A DNA stretch of 64,000 nucleotides from Erythroxylum novogranatense (Eukaryota; Streptophyta; Magnoliopsida; Malpighiales; Erythroxylaceae), in the NCBI GenBank assembly GCA_029891385.1, contig CM057233.1, positions 14,015,460 to 14,079,459 on the forward strand, in the 5' to 3' direction. A program made the translations under genes and the position numbers. The notes beneath the pieces were generated by a model that was given only the letters and a program-made list of their open reading frames with translations, was not told the DNA's origin and ran no database searches. The first letter of the stretch is position 1. Every line of letters begins with the position of its first letter. Positions 24,501-37,084 of this stretch are shown here, piece by piece.

Positions 24501-25123
24501 AGTCGTTCACCCCTATAGTAAAGTGAATAGGACCTAAAAATAGTCGAAGGCCCCGATTGCTTTGAGTTAATGTTGATAGGTGAATTGAATCTGTATTTGG
24601 GGTTAAGTAATCCAAGTTGATGATAATGAATAGAGTTGATTATATCGAGGCTATTAGAATCTTATGAAATTGGTGTTTTAACTCTAAAGGGATGTAATCT
24701 GATAAGTGATAAATGAAATGTTTCGAAGTGTATGGCCTCAGCTAAAATGCATAGATGGAGACAAAGGTAAATGAGGAACTGAATTCGTTATAAAGTGGCA
24801 TCTATATGACTGTGGTGTGAATAGAAGTAAGTCAGACTAAATCTTAAAGGATGTTTCGGATTCACAAAGTGTTACATGGACAGGATTAGGAGACATTGTT
24901 ATGATCTGATATGGGGGTTATTGATACCTAAAGTGAAGAGTTGCGAGTAATCGTGAGGAAACAGTTAACACAGTGTAAAAGAGGTAATTGATTGTATTGA
25001 TTCAGTTCTTTAGCATAAATTGGTCTTGTCGTGAAATAAGTGGGAAATAGTATATAAATGAATGAAAAGATTCCCCTGCTTCCCTGATCAATCGTATATG
25101 AAATTTCGATGACGAAATTTTTG
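21515..25123 (+). pseudogene. Decayed gypsy pol relic inside nested element
   Basis: No frame over 80 codons. Weak but correctly ordered similarities to chromovirus pol can be read. Near 23006 VDLMNVYSTQ resembles the RT block M-D-L-M-N-R-V-F. Near 23290 AYSRKFH-like and near 23770-23800 LKVWRILF resemble RNase H. Near 23885-23970 a stretch ending VLNRK resembles the A-L-S-R-K end of the RNase H-connection region. Near 24505-24540 SFTPIVK-IGP resembles the G-K-L-S-P-R-x-I-G-P core before the chromodomain. The similarities are by eye. The region is AT-rich with very many stops. Confidence 0.55.
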
Positions 25124-25125
25124 TT

Positions 25126-25138
25126 AGGAGGGGAGAAT
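25126..25138 (+). other. Polypurine tract of nested element
   Basis: A purine run, AGGAGGGGAGAA-like, directly precedes the 3' LTR. It follows an ATTTCGATGACGAAATTT phrase, which is a usual relic of the pol end in plant gypsy elements. Confidence 0.85.
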
Positions 25139-27941
25139 TGTAACATTCAATCCCCGATTGGAAGGGTAAATTGGTCAATTGGGACAGGCTAGTAATTTGC
25201 ATTGCATATTTTGATTGAGCATTCATTTGGCCTCTGATTACAGAGGAATGAGTCGGTTTGCACATGCATTTATGTGTACATGCATTCATGACATTTCCCG
25301 GCATTATATTGGGAATATGATATGAATTGTGACTTACGAGATAAGTATGTCTGATTTGAATGGTTTGAGAAATGTGGAATAATTGGGTTTGGATAATTGA
25401 GTTAGAACTGTGTTAGACTGTTTGCCAGTTGATAATGACCCTTAGAAATTTTCTGGATAATTCGGGAGAAAATGTCCGGACCGAAATTTTTCCGAGTGGC
25501 AAACTAATTGACTGTATAGTACCGAAATGACTGTCCAATGGCCATGGAAAATTAGATATATGATTTTAGAAATTAATATGTCGAGCCATTGAAATTTGGA
25601 GATGATTTGGACTGAAAATGATTGTGAAAAGAGAAAGAGATTTAAATGTATTGTGAGGAAAAAGACAAGAGGCATATTGGTTTAACCTTTAAATACTTTA
25701 GGTTTTAAACTTGGCAGAAAAACTTCTCTTTCCTCCTAGGGCACGACTTCTTCTCCTTCGACCGATTCTCCCTTCTTCCACCCTTTGTGATTTTCGTTGC
25801 TAGCTTGCTTGCTTCTTCTATACTTGCAAAGCCAAGCTTTAACCCTAAGGAAGATGAAGATTTTTTTGGTTTGAGAGGGAGCCTGTAAGTGTTAAAGGAA
25901 TTGGAGGATTTTTCGAGAATTTAAGATTTGAGCTTGATTTTGGTAAGTAATTGGTTTAATGTTGTTTATGTGTTAGCTTGATGCATACATGGGTTTAACT
26001 GTGAAAGATTGGGGTAGTTATGGGTGAGTTGTGACTGGTTTTAGAGAGAGGAATGAGAAAAATTCATCGAAGAAGACGATCGGAGCTTTTCACGTCGCGA
26101 CGTGCAATCGAAACCTCAACGCGACGTAATGCGATTACTCGCATGGCGAGCTCGATTAGACGTCATGGGCGGCGTGCAAATTTAAGCCACGATGAGTCCA
26201 TTTCTTATGCGTCGCGGCGAGCCAAAATGAAGGTGTTCGTCGCGGCGAGCGTTCTTCACGCCGCGGCGAGCGACCCTTTTTACGCCGCGACGAGGAATCC
26301 TAGGTCGTGGCGAGGGGCATTTTTCTGAAAGAATGTGTGTTAGTTTATAGAGCATAACTAATAGTGTAGACCTCCAATTGAGGTGATTCTTGATTCGTTA
26401 TGATCTAGAAAATGAGGTCTACAATTGAAGAAAAGAAAGAAAGTATTGAATAAAAATTGAGAATAGGTTCTATTACAACCTAGGGGTTGTTTCTTGATAA
26501 TTGGGTTATAATAGTGAGATTTCTGAATGTTAGAATTGAAATTGGTGGAGTTCCGTAATATGCCATTGAAATGAAATGAGTCATCATCGATCAATTGAGC
26601 GAAAAGTTAGATTGTGACAAAGAAAGTGGAAAAATGGGAAATAGCACCGGGAAGGTCATGAATAGGCATCGTGCATCTTTTAATTAAGACATGTGCATCA
26701 TTGAATTATTTTGATTTTGTGCCTTTTGTAATGAATGATTATTTGAGTGTTTTAGAGGCACCACTGGATCGAAATTCTACGGATATTGCTGGGACTTCCA
26801 GGCTATAGCTCGGAAGTACAGGTGAGTAACCTAGTTGGTTCCTCAATCTATGTGTATTTAATATTATATGCATTGATTCCATGTGGAGATAATGGATGGA
26901 TATGTGTGTTTGATTTTGATTGATTTCGGACCATGGGTGTCTGAAATATTGGGAACTTGATATTGAAGTGCTATTGTGTGCAACTGATTATGAATGCATC
27001 AATGAAACAAATGGTAAAAGTATATGACTGAAATACCGGACCAAAGGTCAGAAGAAACGAAAATTTGGTCACCGAAATATAAACTGACTGTACATAGAAA
27101 TTGGAGCATATGCATTCATGCATAATGGCATGATCAGATAATGATAGTTGTGACTGATGCAGCCAACGTATATCAAAGCTTTAAGCTCAACGCATTAGGG
27201 CTTCGAGCCTAACGTATTTCAGAGCCACAGGCTCAACGCATTAGGGCTTCAAGCCCAACGAAATTCAGAGCCACTGGCTCAACGTTATCGAACTCAGGCA
27301 CACGGTCACAACAACGTAATAAAATGGAAAGTGTCACATGTGCATCACATATATGAATGATTAAAGGTGATTTGTGTGAAAGGCGAAATGCCTTAAAGTG
27401 TGAAATGATAATGCTTATGGTATTCTGCGAATTGTGTGTATATACATGAGTTGGGTGAACCATCGATGATGGTTTCTCATTGAGTTCGCAAACTCACCCA
27501 ACATTGCAATTATTTTTCAGGAATTGACGAGTACCTCATTAGACAAACGGGAGTATGATTACCGCAAAAGAGTCAGAGTTTGAAGTCGGGATCAGTTTCA
27601 CATCTACATTAGAGTCATTCGGTATTACAGTAAAATTGTAATTCTGCAAATCCCACAGATTAGTACTGTTATTATATTGGACCCAATTTTGGTTGTGGAT
27701 AATGTGTGTATGAATTGTTTTATGACTGGAATTATTTTATGATCGAAAATGATTTCGTATTCAAACGGGCTTAAATTATTTACTAATATATGCACACTCG
27801 ATTGTTTTTTTTCAAAAAGAAAAAATGTATTACTGAGTTTTTAAACTGTTTTGACTGCTCTAGCATACCACCCTCGTGAGGCACGGGCTCGGATATCATC
27901 ATCAATTTTGGGTTCGAGTTTGGCGAGAGTGGGATGCTACA
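25139..27941 (+). repeat. 3' LTR of nested element
   Basis: 2803 bp, very similar to 18722-21498. The GC-rich block (26085-26310) has lost many CG sites by C-to-T or G-to-A changes relative to the 5' LTR. The hairpin run is at about 27176-27283, and here the fifth hairpin is perfectly paired (GAGCC-ACT-GGCTC). The TGAGTT-AACTCA hairpin is at 27481-27496. Confidence 0.92.
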
Positions 27942-27946
27942 GAGGA

Positions 27947-29786
27947 TCTTTACTGATCATAAGAGTCTCAAGTACTTGCTGAGCTAGAAAGAACTGAATT
28001 TGAGACAGAGAAGGTGGATCGAGTTGCTTAAGGATTATGACTTGCTGATTGAGTATCATCCAGGCAAGGTCAATGTAGTGGCGGATGCTTTGAGTAGAAA
28101 GTCTACAATTGCTCATGTTCGGACAATTTACTTGCCTTTATTGGAAGAGATGGTCAAGCTTAAGATGAGCTTGAAGCAGGAGGAGCCAGATTGCCTTTTA
28201 ACTAACTTTCGAGTGAGACTAATACTCAGGGAGAAGGTTAGGGAGTTGCAGGCACAAGATGCAAATTTGAGCAAACTCCGGGATGAAATTCAGAACGGTA
28301 AGATTTCTGAAGTAGTAGTGAGGAATGATGGACTTATGACAGTGGGGAATAAGCTTTGTATCCCAGATGTCAAGGAGGTAAAGGATGATATTTTAGATGA
28401 GGCACACAATACGCCTTATGCCATGCACCCAGGTAGCACCAGGATGTATAGGGATTTGAGAGAGCATTTTTGGTGGAAGGGCATGAAGAGGGATGTAGCA
28501 GAGTATGTAAGTAAGTGTCTAGTGTGTCAGCAAGTCAAGGCTGAACACCAGGCACCTTCAGGCAAGTTAAGGCCATTGTCCATTCCTGAATGGAAGTGGC
28601 AAAGTGTGACCATGGATTTTCTTATGGGTTTGCCCAAGTCCAGTAGGAAGCATGATGCCATATGGGTTATTGTGGATCGGTTGACGAAGTCAGCTCACCT
28701 TCTGGCAATTAAAAAGACTGATTCCTTGCAGGTGCTAGCAAAGAAGTACATTGATTGCACTTGGTATGAATTAAATAGTGAGATTGCAAGGGATTAGACC
28801 CTCGGTTTACTTTGAGGTTTTGGAGAAGTTTGCAGGAAGCTTTAGGAACTAAGCTGAATTTTAGCACGGCTTTTCACCCTCAGACGGATGGTCAATCTGA
28901 GAGGACCATTCGGACACTTAAGGAAATGCTTAGGGCATGTGTGATGGATTTCAAAGGAGTTTGGGATGAGCATTTGCCATTGGTCAAATTTGCCTATAAT
29001 AATTCATACCATTCGAGCATACAGATGGCTCCATATGAGGTATTGTATGGGAGGAGATGTAGAACTCCGATTTGTTGGGATGAAGAAGGAGAGAGAAAAC
29101 TGGTAGGACCATAATTGATTCAGACGATAGTTGATAAAGTTAATCTAGTTAAGCAGCTACTTAAGGCAACACAGGATAGGATGAAGAGCCACATTGATGC
29201 ACACTGAAAGGAGATGGAGTTTGAAGTCGGTGAGAAGGTGTTCCTTAAGACGTCTCCTTAGAAAGGAGTAATGAGGTTTGGCAAGAAAGGCAAGCTGAGT
29301 TCGAGATATGTGGGTCCCTATGAAATTCTTGAGAGGATTGGACCACTCGCCTATAGGTTGGCATTACCCCCGGAATTGTCTCAGATCCATGACGTCTTCC
29401 ATGTTTCCATGCTGAGGAGGTATAGATCGGATCCTTCTCATATCATTCAGACTAGTGAGGTTCAGTTGAGGGATGATCTGAGTTATGAGGAGATTCTAGT
29501 GGAGATCTTGGACACCAAGAAAAATGTCCTCAGGAACAAGACGGTTCAGCTAGTCAAAGTCATGTGGAGGAATCATTCAGTGGAAGAGGCTACGTGGGAG
29601 CCATTGGAAGCCATGAAGGAGAGGTATCCGCATCTCTTCGATGACTTAGGTAATAATTTCGAGGACGAAATTTTTTTTAAGAGGGGGAGAAATGTTGGGC
29701 CCCAAATTTTTTTATTGATGTTATTAAGCATGAATTGTGTTAATTGTGTGATTTATGGCTTAGTTGGATTAAATTGGAAGTATTAA
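27947..29786 (+). pseudogene. Chromovirus pol, 3' part: RNase H end, integrase, chromodomain
   Basis: The frame picks up directly from 18716: RIFTDHKSLKYLL, a TAG at 27985 (probably from CAG), then YHPGKVNVVADALSRKS. Integrase has the HHCC-type end (MHPGSTRMYRDL, CLVCQQVK) and the first catalytic Asp in TMDFLMGLP. At about 28780-28812 a deletion and frameshift remove part of the segment around the second catalytic Asp. The third catalytic residue follows in TDGQSERTIRTL in the new frame. Further stops lie at 29112 and two places before 29271. The chromodomain reads LVKVMWRNHSVEEATWEPLE near 29550-29610. The last frame runs on into the 3' LTR to 29786. Confidence 0.92.
29679..29692 (+). other. 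Polypurine tract of chromovirus
   Basis: AAGAGGGGGAGAAA-like purine run immediately before the 3' LTR TGTTGGGC. It is the second-strand priming site and overlaps the decayed end of pol. Confidence 0.92.
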
Positions 29787-31921
29787 GGGAAAATTGAGAT
29801 TAAGTGAGTATAATGTGGTATAAATGGGAATGAAAGAGTACAAATGTTTTAGGGTAAAATAGGAAGATCACTTAAGTTGGAGAGGTTAAGGCTTGACGAG
29901 GAGGGGTATTTTGGTCTTTGTCCATCCCATTTAGACTTGAGTGAGATATTAGAAGGAAAGAAAAGAAGAGTGAAGAGAAGAAGGAAGGAGAGTGTCGTTG
30001 GTGAGGAAGAAGAAGAGAAAATAGGGCTTTTCATTCCTGGAGGTTTTCAACAGATTGAAGCAAATTCCTGGTAAGTCTAAGTGCATTTCATCTTGTTTTG
30101 CTTAGAATTTCCCCTAAAATAGCTTCGCATGTGTTAGAATTGAAGCTTAGGACTTGAATCAAGGTTTAGATGTGTTGCATTTGCAAAATGGGAGGATTGT
30201 GGTTGAAATTTGTAAGAAAATCAGGTTTCGGGAGGGGTTCCTGGACCCGCACGTCACGACGTGCTCATGAGCACGCCACGGCATGTGAAGGTGTGCACAC
30301 CGCGGTGTACACAAGGGTACATGTCGCGGCGCGCACGGGCCGTTCGCCGCGGAGAGCTCCAGTTTTTCAGCACAAATGCATTTTAGTATTTTGGGCATAA
30401 CTTTTTTTGTAGATGTCCAAATGAGGTGATTTTTGATTCGTTGTGAACTAGAGCCATAGGGCTACAAGTTTTATGAAGAAAGGAAGTTTGGAATTAGCCT
30501 ATAAAGATCCAAAAATTTAGATGGAAGTCGATTATAGATTTTTAATGTTAGCACTTTTGATTTTCGAAGCTTATTGAATATTTCCTTTGAATGTTGTTTG
30601 AATGGGAACTTGGTTTATTATAGGAAACCAAGTCGACCTGATCCAATCGCAAGAGGAAGGACAACAGTGAGTTTGGATTGTCAAGCGATATTAGGTGGGT
30701 AATATATTTATAGTTGTTGTGTGTATGGGCAAATTGTTTTGCTTGCTTTCATGTGTGTGTGACATTGCCTGTTTTGAACTGTGGAAATTATTGCAAATGC
30801 ATTGTAATTATGATTATGTATTGCCTTGAAAGACATTGCGGCATTTTGTAAGAATGAAAAGTATGAAGCTTTTGATAAAATGAATTGAGCATGAAACGAA
30901 TGAATATGTGTTTTGTTTGGGCGAGAGAGGAACGTTTCGTTAATCACGTGCACGTCGATGTATAACCTTCTCCCGGCTGCCCGCTTGAGGCTACGAGATC
31001 CTGAGAAATCGGACTTGTTTTGTTCACGGTATAAACTTCGGTTTATCCGTTTTGTTCCACGGAACTCTCGAGCCATTTGTTGTGCATTTCATTATTGATT
31101 TGTTAGGTATGATGCATAATAAATTGCTATGTTGTGAACTCAAAAATAGCATGACATATTCTTGTGATGATTCTAAATTGATAAGTGTTGACTTGCTTCA
31201 TGTTTGTATATATATGTATATGCTTAAATGTGTGACTCGTTGCCAATGGCTATAAATGTATAAGCCATTGAGCTTCGCAGCTCACCCTATTATCTCCCAC
31301 TCCTCAGGTGTAGAACGAGAAGATCGTGATCCTTGCAAGGCATCGGAAACTCCAAGATAGTTAGAAGCTTTTGTATTAAGTTAGTACTTTTGGTTAGCTT
31401 CCAAGCATATCATCATGGAGCATCGTTATGTATTTTGGATTTAAACCTTGATATGTATTGTGCCATGTTAAGAATACTTGTTAAATTTCTTCGAATTGTA
31501 ATGGCATGAAGTTATGTTGTTTATGGGGGTGATTAACTCATAGTTAGAATGCATGTGTATGTGGTAGAATATATGAGAATGTATGTGTGATTTGAAATTG
31601 CTTAGATGTTGGGATTGGGTTCAAAAATTTGGGGAGCTTGCCACGGTGCAGCCCATGGGTGATTGTCGCAACTTGAAGTTGGTCGCTCGTCTAGCCGTGC
31701 ACTCGCGAGTTCGTCATAGTGAGGCAGTTGGCTTCTGACAAATCCTTCTGAATGAGGCACTTTCATGCATGGCGAAGCATCCTGTTGCCGCGGCGAGGCC
31801 TCCTCTTCCCGCTGCTATTTCCTTGATATTTTTGCATGTTTTCGCTTCTTCCTCCGCGCGCCCCTTATCCGGCGTCCCCGAGGGGCCACCTCGAGATAGG
31901 ATTCAGGACCCGGCCCCAACA
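29693..31921 (+). repeat. Chromovirus 3' LTR
   Basis: 2229 bp, partner of 13326-15556. The same modules are present: TATA-like region near 29817, purine-rich leader 29950-30025, GC block 30240-30355, GGTGATTTTTGA module near 30427 and hairpin at 31269-31284. The second GC block (31635-31800) is strongly rearranged compared with the 5' LTR. Confidence 0.93.
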
Positions 31922-33299
31922 TTTAGGACATAAGAAAGTAGTTTGAATAATGTAACAACATAGTGGGACATCATATAAAACTATGCTTTACATTATTTTA
32001 GTAAATTTAGAGACCAAAAGTTAATAACTCCCTACTAATTGGAGAGTAGTAGTGGAAAAAGAAGTGTTAATTATTCGCTAAAATGGTGAATTAATGATAC
32101 AAAGTTTAACTTAGTTACTTCTTAAATTTTTTAAATATATATAAAGACATATACAAAACATCTTAGTTTAGTTCACGTGGAATATTTTAACCATTTTGTT
32201 TAAAGAGTTTGAGAGTTTTTAGAAAATCTTATTATAAAAAGCTTGAGTAGAGAGTTCATGAAAGTTTTTATAAGAAGTATTTTAAAGAGAAAATGTCTAA
32301 AGTATAAAATTTAGCTTTTTAATATAATTTTGTAATTTAATTATGTAAACACTTGTATGATCTAGAGTGAAGGAAATATTAAATCAGGAGTGAACATCAA
32401 ATGTGTAAAAATTAGAGTTATTTTTTAAGGAGCACAAAAAAAGAAGTTGGAACTTGACATAATAACTTTTAGCTTTTTTTTCCTATTCTACCTAGTTTGA
32501 CCTTCTATTCTATACGAATAAAGACCCATACAAATATATGGATAAAAATCAATAGAACATGATTGAAATTAGGTTACGGTACAGAAGATTTTATATATTA
32601 TTTTGCTGCGCTTGAAAAGGAGGCAATACAATATTGATTGATAACATAGTTAATATGTCTTTTTCTAGACCTATTCGTACATAATCATATACATAGGCCT
32701 ATTTTTAGTCAAGTACGATGTCGCCATTGGAAAAAGGGTCGCGTAGACACAGGTTGAAACTCCTGTTCCAATTAATATGATCCACACATTTGTGTAGACC
32801 GTATACAAATATGTGGATGAGATTTAATGAAACAGAGTAAGAACTGGGTAACCGAAGCAGAGGATCTGATCCCACGTAAACATACCAAGGAGAAGGGATT
32901 ATTGAAGAAGTTCACAATGGCTGTGACCACCGAGACTAAAAGGCAGTAAACCCTTTCTCCATGAATAGTAGGTAAGGATGTTGACGACCTGTAGATTATT
33001 TAAGGAACTGCACGTAAGGTGAAACCTTGTTCCATAATGAGCAACAATTAAGGAAATGCGCGTAGTTTGAAATAGTCTCATCTCCCAATTCCATTATTGC
33101 TAATCATTTTTATATAATAAAAATTAGAACAAATGTAGTTCTAACTACAAATCGAAACATAAATGAAATATTATCGGCCTTAGCTTTCCTTCTTGCTTCA
33201 TGTAGTTCAGTTGAAAGGTTTTTTATTAAATTTGAGATTATGCTTGTAATATTCGTTTCATCCTTTAAGAGTTATGTTGTATGATAACTAATGCATATG
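31922..33299 (+). repeat. Right part of the repeat split by the chromovirus (copy 1)
   Basis: Continues the repeat at 12306-13325 after one TTTAG duplication: 31927 onward (GACATAAGAAAGTAGTTTG) matches 34304 onward (GACATGAGAAAGTAGTTTG). The block 32700-33100 matches 34675-34935, including CAAGTACGATG and repeated CGCGTAGTTTGAAA / AAGGAAATGCGCG phrases. Short frames on the minus strand exist in both copies but are not recognisable proteins. Confidence 0.7.
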
Positions 33300-35135
33300 T
33301 TGCTAGAATACTCGATAGAAGACATCCTAGGAGATTTAGAATTATGAACCTATTGTTTTCACTTCATTTTTCTGTCTATACATGATAATGTGTAACTAAA
33401 AGTCTTGTTAGTGTTTAGGTTAGATAAAACCTATATTGATATTTTAATATGATTTGTTTCTTTGTTATTGCCATTTTTTTGATTGATTATTGTGATCCAA
33501 TTACATGTTTAATATACGTTCTAATAAACTCGGGAATATTATATTATAATCTGATTTCATACGTAAAGATTGAGAAATCTTAGATTTTAATAGATCTACC
33601 ATAATTGGAAGGAGTTGATTGTAACACTCATGATAAGATGCCATAAATCTTCCAAATAATGGTCAAAACTAATAAAGGCATTCACATATCAGTAAAGCAA
33701 TCATATAAACTTCGACCTGAGTATTTCGGTTGAAAACTTCAGGATTAGTTATCAGTAGATCCAAGGTCAGCTATTAGCATATCATAAAAATCTCCACAAT
33801 TGAATAAATCAACGAAACAATTACAAAATAAAGATCAATTTGTTAAGGTTTTAGGGGGATTGAAAGTCTATACATTAACTTTCAATATTGATAAATTTGT
33901 ATGTGCTTCTTAATTCTTTGTTTTATTTTGTTACCTATTTATCTTACTTGCTTTAGTTTTATTTTCTTTTATTAAAATTCAAAATCAATCCATAGACTAG
34001 ATAATAGGAAAAAGGTAATTACTGATAATCACTATCTTTGTGGGATTAATCCCTATTTACGTACTAGCTACAACTATGTCGTGTACTTACAGTATTTATA
34101 ATATTAACTAACTCATGAAATATGTCAATCACTACACTATGGATGTACTTAGATGAACCACATACCAAGATGACTTGGGATAGTTAATCAAAGGCTCATC
34201 AATACTCTTTTTTTTTTTTTTAAGAGGTGATGGTGTATAACATATGTAGAGAACATGGAATAGTAAGTTAACGAAGTGAGAATACTACAAAACACTCCTT
34301 CAGGACATGAGAAAGTAGTTTGAGTAATGTAACAACATAGTGGGACATCTTATAAAACTATGCTTTACATGATTTTAGTAAAGTTAGTGACCAAAGGAAA
34401 TAACTCCTCACTAACTAGAGAGTAGTAGTGGAAAAGAAGTGTTAATTATTCCCTAACATGGTGAATTATTGGCACAAGCAATTGGTTTAACTTATTTACT
34501 TTTTAAATTCTTTTAAATCTATACAAAGACATATACAAAGATATCTTATTTAGTTTAGTTCGCGGGGTATTCATTAATAATATACAGGCAATATAATATT
34601 GATTGATAACATAGCTGATATGTCTTTCTCTGAACCTGCTGGTACGTAAGCATACACATTTTCCTATTTTCAGTCAAGTACGATGGCGCCGCTGGAAAAA
34701 GGGCCGCTTAGACGTACGTACCTTGAAAAGGGTTGATTGAAGAAGTTCGCAACGGCTGTGACCACTTGGGCCGAAAGGCGACAAACCCTTTCTCCGTGAA
34801 TAGTGCGTAAGGGTGTTGACGATCTGTAGATTAGTCAAGGAACTGCGCGTAGGTTTGAAACCTTCTTCCATAATGGGCAACTATTAAGGAAATGCGCGTA
34901 GCTTGAAACAGTCTCGTCTCCCAATTCCATTCTTAATAATCATTTTTATATAATAAAAATCAGAACAAATATGTTTCCGACTACAAATCGAAACATAGAT
35001 GAAATCTGGGCCTTAGCTTTCCTTCTTCCCTGATGTAGTTCAGTTGAAAAGGTTCTTTATTAAATTTGAGACTACACTGGTGGTAATATTCGTTTCATCC
35101 TTTATGCTGTACGATAACTAATGCATAGATATGTT
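33300..35135 (+). repeat. Second, tandem copy of the same repeat (copy 2)
   Basis: Starts TTGCTAGAATACTCGATAG, like 12306, and passes through the same landmarks in order to ACTAATGCATAGATATGTTGG at 35110-35135. It is shorter than copy 1 and differs by many substitutions and indels, so the duplication is old. Copy 2 shows what an uninterrupted version of the chromovirus target looks like. Confidence 0.7.
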
Positions 35136-37084
35136 GGTAAACCCTGAAGATAAGATTTATTGAAGGCAACTAAAAGTTGGAGAGCAAGCACGAATAGAGC
35201 AAAGACAGTATGGAGAAGGGAGACAGATAAATAGCTGCAAGCACAGATTGGAAAAACAGAGTAAATAAACAAATCAAAATCGTATGCCCGGAAGAAACGA
35301 ATAAAGCAGACATAAGATGTTTAACTTGTCAGACAACTGACCAGAATCTTGATTGCATGGCTGATGAAAAAAGGAGCAAACTCTCCCCCTTATTTAACAT
35401 TGCTTGCTCGAATGAGCATCACAGGCACAGAAGCAGCTGCAACATGCAAAGTATATGTACCAGAAACAAACTTTCTGATATAGCCTTTCTCTTTTTGCAC
35501 GCATGCAAAACTGTGGTTGGAATACTCATTTGAGCAAGAAACATTACAAAGAGGCAAGCTCCAATTCTCCCTCCCCACTGATGGCTTCAACCCTAGAATC
35601 TATGTCCTATTGATATGGACAGAAAGTCATATATGAGCAGAAGCTGCTGAGTTAAATTACTATTATACCTCTTTTCCTAGAAACTAATCTGTAAGCTATG
35701 AAAATGAAAGTAGGGTTAAAGGACCCGCCTGTATTTTGCCACCCTCCAACTACAAGTTAGGAACTACCAGTTAGGTTCACTCTTAGAGAGAGGCTACTTG
35801 GATGCGTGATATGGGATGTATAACCATGCCTTTTCCAGGACAATAAGTGGTTAGGAATTGAAACAAAGGGTAGTGGTGGATAGTGTGGTGTTTTTGGACT
35901 TGACAGTCAGTTGAAAAGGGAGATGGAATTTTAGGTGCTGATAGAATGGCAGCTCAGAAACAGTTCGACTGCTGAAGCCCAACTAACCAACAAAGTTCAA
36001 TCAATTATACAATTCCACTACGGAAGATGCCACCCAATTATAAACTTTCTATAATTCATCAACAAGCTGTCAAGGGTATAGGAACTGACGCAACTCTACT
36101 TTAAACAATGAAGTGGCCTCACCGTCAATGAAACATTCAATTAAATAACACAACTCTTCGAGGAAATCATGATTTGTACTAAAACATATGGGCTTTTTAT
36201 TACTTAGAAAAAGTGAAGATTAAAAATGATTGATTGAATTATACTTGAACAAAAACACTTAAGATCAATAATAAAGAATTAAAATGTTAAATCCCTAGTT
36301 TAAAACAATAAAAGTAGCTTCAATTTAAGAAAATAGAAGTAGCTCAAATTTAATCTCAATTGAATGAAAATGTATTTTAAATAACGGTGACCAAATATTC
36401 TAGATATTATTTGAATGAAAAGGTAATCGATGATTATCTAGCCAAACTTGGTGATTTTCTTTGATTTTGATTGCTAGAATCCAAGATTGAAGACCGATAA
36501 GGATAGGATTGAGAATATTTCTATAGTATATTGTAATTATTTGAGTGAGTTTTATATCCCTTCAATTGTATCAATTACCTAAACCTTATTTATTTGCATT
36601 TTCTAATGCTGTTTATTAATATTTATCATTAATTCTTGTTGAATATGTATCTACAAGAATCAATAATTAATTGTTCACTTCACTATTATGTTTTGTTTTT
36701 GTGTGAGGGGTTTATCATATTCATGCACTTTTATTTATCTATTTGTGTATTTATTTTATGTCTAATTGTGTCAACTATTAGGAATGATTTATAATGATTG
36801 TTGTAGGGTGTCTTTTTATCCATACATGTGTGTGTGTGTGTGAATGATCAAGAAATCCCTATTCTACTTATGGGATCTCTTTCTCATAAAAAATGATGTT
36901 GATGTTCTTTGTATTCTATTTGAAGTAAGAAGCAATATGACATTTAGTTTAATTACTACTAGGCAAAAAGAAATTTCAGTTTGAAGAGATTGAGCAAGAT
37001 GAAGCTTTGTGTATCTTGTTTTCTAATAATCATTTACTCTGTTAAAAAATTCAATTTAATTCATGTAAAATCTTATCCGTGAAT
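35136..37084. other. Unassigned non-coding DNA
   Basis: Nothing certain is seen. The minus strand at 35590-35390 has a 66-codon frame in which CVQKEKGYIRKFVSGTYTLH looks protein-like and is bounded by ACAG and GCAG acceptor-like sites; it might be a fragment of a gene's last exons but was not recognised. A TG dinucleotide run lies near 36828-36841. Confidence 0.3.

Larger units (their letters stand above)
18722..27941 (+). mobile_element. Non-autonomous Ty3/gypsy-derived LTR retrotransposon nested in chromovirus pol
   Basis: Both LTRs start TGTAACA and end GGGATGCTACA (18722-21498 and 25139-27941). A perfect GAGGA duplication flanks the element (18717-18721 and 27942-27946). It has a tRNA-iMet primer site and a polypurine tract. 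The 3.6-kb interior has no long frame. Faint echoes of gypsy pol in the right order (a MDLMN-like RT block, an LK-W-R RNase H block, a GKLSP..IGP-like block) show that it descends from a coding element. It must have moved using proteins from another element. Confidence 0.92.
13326..31921 (+). mobile_element. Ty3/gypsy chromovirus (Tekay/Del-like), interrupted by a nested element
   Basis: A complete but dead LTR retrotransposon. It has LTRs at 13326-15556 and 29693-31921 and a perfect TTTAG target duplication (13321-13325 and 31922-31926). The tRNA-iMet primer site is TGGTATCAGAGC (15561-15572) and the polypurine tract AAGAGGGGGAGAA ends at 29692. Gag, protease, RT, RNase H, integrase and a C-terminal chromodomain are all visible. 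Removing the nested element (18722-27941 plus one 5-bp duplication) leaves about 9.4 kb, and the pol frame is kept across the cut. The chromodomain at the integrase end defines it as a chromovirus; the Tekay/Del clade is inferred from order and LTR length. Confidence 0.93.

Noticed and set aside
35390..35590. Possible last exon of a host gene on the minus strand
   Set aside because: Protein-like composition and acceptor-like sites are present, but no family could be recognised and no neighbouring exons were found, so it is mentioned only under the unassigned region.
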